From CAYMUB01 sp964393545 (GTDB lineage: Bacteria > Patescibacteriota > Microgenomatia > Daviesbacterales > UBA10151), in contig CAYMUB010000039.1 of NCBI GenBank assembly GCA_964393545.1, forward strand, positions 1-18,732: a DNA stretch of 18,732 bases. Reading direction: 5' to 3'. Below the pieces are notes generated by a model, which saw only the letters and a list, made by a program, of their open reading frames with translations, made no database searches and was not told the origin of the DNA. The translations under genes and the position numbers were made by a program. Shown in pieces: positions 12,899 through 18,732 of this stretch; position 1 is the stretch's first letter; every line of letters starts with the position of its first letter.

Positions 12899-15832
12899 CT
12901 AGATGATTTTTGCTAAATATTGGCCTGTGTAGGAGGATTTGACTTTTGAGATATCCTTTGGAGTACCTTGAGCTATAATTTTCCCTCCACCTAAACCTCC
13001 TTCTGGTCCTAAATCTATCACCCAGTCTGTATTTTTGATCACATCCAAATTATGCTCAATAATAATCACAGTATTTCCAAAATTAACTAATCTCCTTAGG
13101 ATTGTGAGCAGTCTTTCAATATCAGCAAAATGTAAACCTGTAGTTGGCTCATCTAAGATATAGACTGTTTTACCTGTTTGTCTTTTGGATAACTCTGAAG
13201 ATAGTTTAATTCTCTGAGCCTCTCCTCCTGATAGGGTGGGTGCTGGCTGACCAAGTCTAATATAACTTAGTCCTACATCATTTAGCACCTGAAATTTATT
13301 TTTAACATTGGGAATATTTTCAAAGAATTTTAAGGCCTCCTCAACAGTCATATCTAGAACATCGGAGATGTTCTTATCTTTAAAGTGAATTTCTAAAGCT
13401 TCCCTGTTATATCTTTTGCCATTACAGGATTCACACATCACATACACATCCGGCAGAAACTGCATCTCAATTTTTAGTTGTCCTTCCCCTTCACATACCT
13501 CACACCTGCCACCTTTGACATTAAAAGAAAACCTGCCAGGACCATATCCTCTAATTTTTGCCTCAGGAGAAGTGGCGAATAATTCTCTGATATAAGTAAA
13601 TGCTCCTGTGTAAGTGGCAGGATTAGAACGGGGAGTCCGCCCAATTGGTGACTGATCTACTAAAACTACTTTATCTATATATTCTGTGCCTTGTAAGTCT
13701 TTATACGCTCCTGGCCTTTCTTTTGATTTATATACTTTTTGAGCTAAGGCTTTATATAAAATATCATGAATCAAAGTAGATTTACCTGAACCAGATACTC
13801 CGGTGATGGCTATAAATTGCCCCAAAGGAAATTCTACTGTGATATTTTTTAAGTTATGTTCTGAGGCACCAACCAATTTTATAACATTTTTACCATCTGT
13901 CATCCGCCTATTCGGATCTATATTTATGGATCCCGTATCAAGTACGGGATGACTGAGAACAGTCACTTGTTTTTTGCCTGACAAATATTGTCCTGTTAAA
14001 GAGTTGGGATTTTTTTTAATCTCATCTGGTGTACCTATTGCCACAATTCTTCCTCCATGCTCCCCTGCTCCTGGTCCAATCTCCACCATTAAATCTGCTG
14101 CCTCCATTGTTTCGCTGTCATGTTCATTAACCACCACAGTGTTACCCAAATCCCTTAACTTTTTTAAGGTCTCAATCAACCTGGAGTTATCTCTTTGATG
14201 AAGCCCTATGGATGGCTCATCTAATACATATAAAACTCCAGATAATCCTGAACCAATTTGTGAGGCAAGCCTAATTCTTTGTGACTCCCCTCCTGCTAAA
14301 GTCATTGCTGCTCTATCCAGTGTTAGATAATCAAGTCCCACATCAACTAAGAACTGAACTCTTTGTTTAATTTCTTTGAGAATTGGTGTGGCAATTTGGG
14401 TTTCCCTATCTGAAAGCTTAAGTTGTGTAGCCCAATCTAAAGCTTCTTTGATAGACTGAGTTACCACTTCTGCAATATTTAATCCATCAACCGTAATAGA
14501 CAAAGCCTCATTTTTTAGTCTGGCTCCTTTACATTTTGGACAAATCTCTTTGTACATATATTTTTCAATCTCTGTTTTGACAAAATCTGATTCAGATTCT
14601 TGATATCTTTCTTTCAAATATGGAACTAACCCCTGGAATTTAGAATAAAAATGAGTCCACCTGCCTTGCCTGTTTCTGCCTTCCACTTTAAATTCGTCCT
14701 CACCCGCACCTTTAAGTAAAACTTCTCTACTTTTTGCAGTTAATTGTCCAAGCCTGGTAGTTAAATCAAAGTCATATTCTTTTCCCACTGCTTCTATCAA
14801 ACGGGAAAACCAGGATTCATGAGTGGCCAGTTTTTGCCAGGGTAAAATTCCACCTTCAACAATGGATAAAATAGGGTTTAACACCACTTCCGGGTCTATT
14901 TCCAGTAACGATCCTAATCCATGACAAGTAGAACAAGCACCGTGAGGAGAATTAAAGGAAAACAGCCTTGGTTCAACTTCAGACAAAGCTATGTTATCCA
15001 AAGGACAGGCAAATCTTTCAGAATACAGATGATCTTCCATTTTCTTAGGATTTTGAGGAAATTCTAAAGATGCGTCTTTAACCTCTGAGACAATTACTGA
15101 ACCTTCACCTAATTTTAGGGCTGCTTCGATACTCTGTGATAATCTTGAGCTAAATGTTTGCTCATGAATATTCTTCTTGTCCAAAACCAGGCGATCTACT
15201 ATAACATCAATCGTGTGCTTGTTAGTTTTTATTAGCACCAAATCTTCAGTTAAATCCCTGACTTGACCATCAATCCTCACCTTGGAAAAACCCTTTTTCC
15301 TTAGGTCTTCAAATAGTGAGGAATACTCACCTTTTCTATCTTTCACAACCGGGGCTAGTATCATTATCCTATTTCCTTTTTTACTTTTTACTTTTTCCTT
15401 ATCACTTAAAATCTGTTCAACAATTTGCTGCACACTCATTTTGGAAATCTCTCTTCCACAAACAGGACAATGTGGGTGACCCACTCTGGCAAATAGGAGT
15501 CTTAGATAATCATATATCTCTGTAGTAGTACCAACAGTTGAACGGGGATTGTGTGAAACTCCTTTTTGGTCAATAGAAATAGCTGGAGATAAACCTTCTA
15601 TCAAATCTACATCTGGCTTGTCCATCACACCCAAAAACTGCCTGGCATAAGCAGAAAGGGATTCCACATATCTTCTTTGTCCTTCAGCATATAAAGTATC
15701 AAAAGCTAAAGATGATTTTCCTGATCCAGAAATACCTGTAAAAACCACTAACTTGTTTTTAGGAATCTCCAAATCTATATTTTTAAGATTGTGTTCACGA
15801 GCACCTTTGATAATAATTTTGTCTATAGCCAT
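12899..15832 (-). CDS. uvrA: UvrA, excinuclease ABC subunit A
   Basis: ATP-dependent lesion sensor that loads UvrB on DNA. Both ABC modules are complete: Walker A GISGSGKS (33-40) and GVSGSGKST in the second half; signatures LAGGESQRIRLAS and LSGGEAQRIKLSS; Walker B LYVLDEPSIGLH and VYILDEPTTGLH. Zinc modules are visible as CPVCGREI, CPLDN with CSTCHGLG, CPKCKG, and CEVCEGEG with CESCNGKRYN. At 977 residues it is longer than the usual 940. Two extra pieces explain this in part: KEKVKSKKG near 146-154 and a palindrome-derived stretch at about 627-645. Both are repeat-like insertions in surface regions. ATG at 15832 lies 58 bases after the uvrB stop; a TATACT box at 15858-15853 could be its promoter but lacks a -35. 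Stop is TAG. Confidence 0.97.
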   Translation of the reverse strand: MAIDKIIIKGAREHNLKNIDLEIPKNKLVVFTGISGSGKSSLAFDTLYAEGQRRYVESLSAYARQFLGVMDKPDVDLIEGLSPAISIDQKGVSHNPRSTVGTTTEIYDYLRLLFARVGHPHCPVCGREISKMSVQQIVEQILSDKEKVKSKKGNRIMILAPVVKDRKGEYSSLFEDLRKKGFSKVRIDGQVRDLTEDLVLIKTNKHTIDVIVDRLVLDKKNIHEQTFSSRLSQSIEAALKLGEGSVIVSEVKDASLEFPQNPKKMEDHLYSERFACPLDNIALSEVEPRLFSFNSPHGACSTCHGLGSLLEIDPEVVLNPILSIVEGGILPWQKLATHESWFSRLIEAVGKEYDFDLTTRLGQLTAKSREVLLKGAGEDEFKVEGRNRQGRWTHFYSKFQGLVPYLKERYQESESDFVKTEIEKYMYKEICPKCKGARLKNEALSITVDGLNIAEVVTQSIKEALDWATQLKLSDRETQIATPILKEIKQRVQFLVDVGLDYLTLDRAAMTLAGGESQRIRLASQIGSGLSGVLYVLDEPSIGLHQRDNSRLIETLKKLRDLGNTVVVNEHDSETMEAADLMVEIGPGAGEHGGRIVAIGTPDEIKKNPNSLTGQYLSGKKQVTVLSHPVLDTGSINIDPNRRMTDGKNVIKLVGASEHNLKNITVEFPLGQFIAITGVSGSGKSTLIHDILYKALAQKVYKSKERPGAYKDLQGTEYIDKVVLVDQSPIGRTPRSNPATYTGAFTYIRELFATSPEAKIRGYGPGRFSFNVKGGRCEVCEGEGQLKIEMQFLPDVYVMCESCNGKRYNREALEIHFKDKNISDVLDMTVEEALKFFENIPNVKNKFQVLNDVGLSYIRLGQPAPTLSGGEAQRIKLSSELSKRQTGKTVYILDEPTTGLHFADIERLLTILRRLVNFGNTVIIIEHNLDVIKNTDWVIDLGPEGGLGGGKIIAQGTPKDISKVKSSYTGQYLAKII
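13899..13953. repeat. Palindromic MITE-like element in frame within uvrA
   Basis: Ends GTCATCC and GGATGAC. On the minus strand, hairpin ATCCCGTA-CTTGA-TACGGGAT, a linker CATAAATATAG, and hairpin ATCCG-AATAGG-CGGAT. Architecture and linker match the repeat at 3129-3208. Encodes SHPVLDTGSINIDPNRRMT in the variable loop before the second ABC module (KLVGASEHNLKNI), without breaking the frame. Confidence 0.75.
15375..15400. repeat. Heptanucleotide repeat within uvrA
   Basis: Minus strand AAAAAGT, AAAAAGT, AAAAAAG flanked by AAGG and GAAAT. It encodes KEKVKSKKG (residues about 145-153) just before the conserved RIMILAPVVKDRKGEY, where homologues usually have a short loop. Confidence 0.55.
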
Positions 15833-15890
15833 AATTTTCCCGAAGATTGAAGAGTATATTTTAACAACTTTTGCAAAACTTTTAAAGGGG

Positions 15891-17270
15891 CTAGATAGTC
15901 AATTCTTTTATTTGATCTCTTATTCTGGCTGCGGTTTCAAAGTCTAAAATATCTGCTGCTTGTTTCATTTGAGCTTCCAGGTTTTTAACCATCTTTGCTC
16001 TTTCTTTTTGAGGAATATCTTCTATAGTAAAATCTTTTTTGCCTAATTTTTCTTCCAACTCCTCTACTTTTTCTATTAACCTTTCCCTTAAAGCTTTTTC
16101 TATAGACCTTGGAGTGATATTGTGTTTTTTATTATACTCAACTTGATATTCCCTTCTCCTGTCTACTTCATCTATGGCTGCTTTCATTGATTTAGTCTTA
16201 ACATCAGCATACATAATGACTTGGCCTTTAATATGTCTGGCAGCCCTGCCCATTGTCTGAATCAAGGAGGTTCTGGATCTTAAAAAACCCTCTTTATCTG
16301 CGTCTAAAATAATAACTAAAGATACTTCTGGTAAATCCAAACCCTCTCTAAGCAAGTTTATTCCTACAATCACATCATATTCACCTAAACGCAGAGATTG
16401 CAAAATATCCCCTCTTTTTAAGGTTTCTATATCAGAATGTAAGTAATTTACTTTTACACCCCGATCTTTTAGGTAATCTGATAAATCCTCTGCCATTCTT
16501 TTGGTTAAAGTAGTAATTAAAACTCTTTCCCCATCTTTAACTCTGTTCTCTACCTCTTTTAACACATCCGGAATCTGTCCTGCTGTAGGCCTGACACTAA
16601 TTTGCGGATCTACAATACCTGTTGGTCTAATCAGCTGTTCTACTACATTATCTTTCCCCGCTAAAGATAATTCATATTCATCAGGGGTGGCTGAAACATA
16701 AATAACCTGATTAATTTTTCTCATGAATTCATCAAATTTTAAAGGCCTGTTATCCAAAGCAGAAGGTAGTCTAAATCCAAAATCAATTAAGGTTTCTTTT
16801 CTAGATCTATCCCCGTTATACATACCCCTGATTTGGGGTAAAGTAACATGTGATTCATCAATAATCAGTAAAAAATCCCTAGAAAAATATTCCATTAAGG
16901 AATATGGTGGGTCACCAGGATTTCTGCCATCAAAGTACCTGGAATAGTTTTCAATCCCATTACAATATCCAAACTCTCTAATCATTTCCAAATCATATTG
17001 TGTTCTTTGTTCGATTCTTTGAGCTTCAAGCAGCTTGTTCTGCTTTCTTAGTTCCACTAACCTAGTTCCTAGATCTTTTTCTATTTGCTTCATGGCAGGC
17101 ATTAACCTTTGCTCAGGAGTGATGTAATGCTTGGCTGGATAAATAGTTAAAGTTTGAGCGGTGGGGATTACATCTCCAGTTACAGGGTTTAAATGAGACA
17201 CTCTTTCCACTTTTTCGCCTAAAAAATTTATTCTGACAGCCTGATCTGAGTATGAAGGAAAAATATCCAA
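15891..17270 (-). CDS. uvrB: UvrB, C-terminal part after an in-frame TAG
   Basis: Continues the uvrB frame after the TAG at 17291-17289. It contains the rest of the helicase: DESHVTLPQIRGMYNGDRSR, YVSATPDEYEL, RVLITTLTKRMAEDL, LHSDIETLKR, GINLLREGLDLPEV and QTMGRAARH, and ends with the UVR domain (LEAQMKQAADILDFETAARI) that binds UvrC. All motifs look intact and codon use is normal, so decay is not advanced. A TTG at 17270 follows AAAGGAG by 5 bases, the best ribosome-binding-site match in the window; a restart could make this half as a separate protein. But AAAGGAG also encodes the conserved V-K-G-D segment, so it may be chance. Stop is TAG, as for uvrA. Confidence 0.85.
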   Translation of the reverse strand: MDIFPSYSDQAVRINFLGEKVERVSHLNPVTGDVIPTAQTLTIYPAKHYITPEQRLMPAMKQIEKDLGTRLVELRKQNKLLEAQRIEQRTQYDLEMIREFGYCNGIENYSRYFDGRNPGDPPYSLMEYFSRDFLLIIDESHVTLPQIRGMYNGDRSRKETLIDFGFRLPSALDNRPLKFDEFMRKINQVIYVSATPDEYELSLAGKDNVVEQLIRPTGIVDPQISVRPTAGQIPDVLKEVENRVKDGERVLITTLTKRMAEDLSDYLKDRGVKVNYLHSDIETLKRGDILQSLRLGEYDVIVGINLLREGLDLPEVSLVIILDADKEGFLRSRTSLIQTMGRAARHIKGQVIMYADVKTKSMKAAIDEVDRRREYQVEYNKKHNITPRSIEKALRERLIEKVEELEEKLGKKDFTIEDIPQKERAKMVKNLEAQMKQAADILDFETAARIRDQIKELTI

Positions 17271-17288
17271 AGTATCTCCTTTAACCCT

Positions 17289-17864
17289 CTAGGTAGATCT
17301 TTTGAAATCAATATCTTTTCTTTGGTAAAACATTTTTTGCAGCATTTTCATAATAGATTCAAACCCTAATTTGACTCCGTTTTTAATCTCTAAAATAGCT
17401 CCCTTATATTCCACAGGATTTCCCAAGTTGTAGATTGCAGATACTGAGGCAACAACTATTACATCTTTTCTGGTCATTAAAGAAGTGGTGGCAGATAGTC
17501 TTAATTTTTCGATTTCTTCATTAATTTGTGTTTCTTTTTCAATATAGGTATCTGATGAAGGCATATATGCCTCAGGCTGATAATAATCATAATAAGATAC
17601 AAAATACTCCACAGCATTTTGAGGAAATAAAGATTTAAATTCTTGAGCCAGTTGTCCAGCTAAAGTTTTATTATGAGAAATAATTAAAGTGGGTTTTTGA
17701 ACTTTTTGAATCACATTAGCTATGGTAAAAGTTTTACCAGAACCAGTAACACCAAGTAAAACCTGGTGTTGTTTACCTTCATTGAGGCCTACCACAAGCT
17801 TGTTAACAGCTTGTGGCTGATCTCCGGTTGGTTTAAATAGAGAAGAAATCTGAAATTTTGCCAT
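17289..17864 (-). CDS. uvrB: UvrB, N-terminal part, ends at an in-frame TAG
   Basis: Residues 1-191 of the damage-verification helicase of nucleotide excision repair. Visible are the Q-like motif FKPTGDQPQAV, Walker A GVTGSGKT (38-45), SHNKTLAGQLAQEF and the lesion-gripping beta-hairpin region YYDYYQPEAYMPSSDTYIEK (91-110). It breaks at DIDFKRST-TAG-RVKGD where homologues read ..DF.RGTFRVRGD, with no shift of frame. Without the TAG the gene would be 657 codons, the normal length (673 in E. coli). The ATG at 17864 is fixed by conservation and by TATAAT 7 bases upstream. Sequencing error, a fresh nonsense mutation and readthrough all fit. Confidence 0.88.
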   Translation of the reverse strand: MAKFQISSLFKPTGDQPQAVNKLVVGLNEGKQHQVLLGVTGSGKTFTIANVIQKVQKPTLIISHNKTLAGQLAQEFKSLFPQNAVEYFVSYYDYYQPEAYMPSSDTYIEKETQINEEIEKLRLSATTSLMTRKDVIVVASVSAIYNLGNPVEYKGAILEIKNGVKLGFESIMKMLQKMFYQRKDIDFKRST

Positions 17865-17871
17865 AACGGAT

Positions 17872-17877
17872 ATTATA
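17872..17877 (-). promoter_or_regulatory. -10 box of uvrB in a small palindrome
   Basis: Minus strand TATAAT (17877-17872), consensus, 7 bases before the ATG at 17864, predicting a leaderless mRNA. It is centred in the palindrome GGATAT-A-ATATCC (17869-17881). No convincing -35 and no recognisable LexA-type SOS box are seen. Confidence 0.55.
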
Positions 17878-17900
17878 TCCTATTAATATCAGAAGAGTTA

Positions 17901-18732
17901 CTAAAAGGAGATGGACTCAAGAATTTTGGAAACTGGACTTTGCTGGGTAGAAACATTTTCTCCATTCTCAACTGAGACATAAGTGGTTTTGGGAATTGAG
18001 ACTGGAACAAAAAAGAGGAATTTTTTCTGTTTTGCTCCCTTGACTTCATAAACCGGCTTATTATTTAACTCTGTTAACTTAACATTCGGAGCTTGTCCCT
18101 CTCCAGATTGTACATCACTAATAACCTTATTTTTAAAGAGCTTATGCAAAGCCTCATCAGGCAAAACCTTGATCTGTTGCTCTCCATTTCCTGTTTGAAC
18201 AGTAAAGGTTTTAGTAGCCACATTAAAGGCAAGCGGCAAATCAGTGGCAGCTGAAACATCACCACGTTTTAGAGCCATCTTATCTCCTTGCTTTGAAATC
18301 TCTGACCCGGTCACAAGTTTTATAGCACTGTTAATTTTTTCAACTGAAGCTTTGTCAATTTCAGTTTCAGAGCCATCAGACCTGACAGCTTTAAAATTAC
18401 TACCAAATTGAATCCTGGTATCTTCTCTATTTAAGTCTAAATCTTTCCCTCCTGCTGCTTTAATATTAAAACTACCCTGAATCCTGGGGAAATCATTAAC
18501 TGAAGGCAGGGTAGTTGGGCCACCCTGTGAATTTTGCATTTTCAGGAATTGGTTTGGCAATTGACCATTAATTTGGAATCCAAATTTGCTGGCTTCCTGA
18601 CGGTACTGCTGCTCTGTTTGCTTAAACTGTTCTATTTGTTGAGGGGTAAATTGTTGTTGGTTAGCACCACCTTGATTGCTAATTCCTTGCGAGCCTCCTT
18701 GAGAACCAGAACCTCCTTGCTGGTTTCCTGGA
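17901..18732 (-). CDS. Gln/Gly-rich protein of unknown function, 5' end missing
   Basis: The frame stays open to the right edge, so the start is outside. The visible N-terminal side is low-complexity and rich in Gly, Gln, Ser and Asn (GNQQGGSGSQGGSQG), then a Gln-rich, probably helical stretch (FTPQQIEQFKQTEQQYRQEA). About 190 residues of beta-prone sequence follow (IQGSFNIKAAGG, LAFNVATKTFTVQTGNGEQQ, KKFLFFVPVSIPKTTYVS). No Cys and no membrane helix are visible. The composition fits a surface or secreted protein whose signal or anchor is upstream; this is inference. A TTG at 18560 is an internal codon, not a start. Ends 36 bases before uvrB. Confidence 0.75.
   Translation of the reverse strand, partial: PGNQQGGSGSQGGSQGISNQGGANQQQFTPQQIEQFKQTEQQYRQEASKFGFQINGQLPNQFLKMQNSQGGPTTLPSVNDFPRIQGSFNIKAAGGKDLDLNREDTRIQFGSNFKAVRSDGSETEIDKASVEKINSAIKLVTGSEISKQGDKMALKRGDVSAATDLPLAFNVATKTFTVQTGNGEQQIKVLPDEALHKLFKNKVISDVQSGEGQAPNVKLTELNNKPVYEVKGAKQKKFLFFVPVSIPKTTYVSVENGENVSTQQSPVSKILESISF

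Noticed and set aside
15853..15858. TATACT as a separate promoter of uvrA
   Set aside because: No -35 at a usable distance and no extended -10; uvrA may simply be co-transcribed with uvrB. Kept only as a remark in the uvrA entry.
17289..17291. TAG reassigned to an amino acid in this organism
   Set aside because: uvrA and uvrB themselves end in TAG at the positions expected from homologues, so general reassignment is unlikely.

Overview
This is an AT-rich, gene-dense stretch of a small bacterial genome. Most genes lie on the minus strand and many overlap by 4 bases. Small secreted proteins, a shortened UvrC, an almost complete lack of Shine-Dalgarno sequences and the mix of genes suggest a Patescibacteria/CPR lineage, perhaps Microgenomates. 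That placement is inference from gene content, not from a phylogenetic marker.

Region 1 (1-3360, read leftward) is a riboflavin operon. A near-consensus promoter drives an FMN riboswitch. A palindromic repeat and a terminator-like hairpin that contains the only good ribosome-binding site follow, then ribE, ribH, ribBA and ribD (cut by the window edge). Together the four enzymes make riboflavin from GTP and ribulose 5-phosphate, apart from the phosphatase step. Region 2 (3360-6110) is accessory: a CATTGCGAG-type repeat, a decayed C-terminal fragment of a DipZ-like protein, an unknown membrane protein, a REP-associated tyrosine transposase between two inverted palindromic ends, and an unknown soluble protein with a very strong promoter.

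Region 3 (6135-8830) is a secreted coiled-coil protein, secG and a membrane-anchored family 5 solute-binding protein, nearly abutting. Region 4 (8817-12369) is an overlapping operon: a membrane transglutaminase-like protein, a short uvrC and a YvlD-type membrane protein. Divergent from it is a pair of tiny membrane proteins (12429-12736) not likely to be recognised by size-filtered gene calling. Region 5 (12785-18732) has a decayed duplicate of the transglutaminase signal peptide, uvrA, a uvrB interrupted by one in-frame TAG, and the end of a Gln/Gly-rich protein. All three nucleotide excision repair genes are therefore here.

Two features run across the window. First, small selfish-looking repeats have entered genes without breaking them: a palindromic element in frame in uvrA, related to the one in the rib leader, and heptanucleotide tandem repeats in uvrC, uvrA and the signal peptide of the transglutaminase gene. 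Second, several promoters place a -10 box only 6-8 bases before the start codon, implying leaderless mRNAs. I found no RNA genes, CRISPR array or clear new multi-gene defence system.
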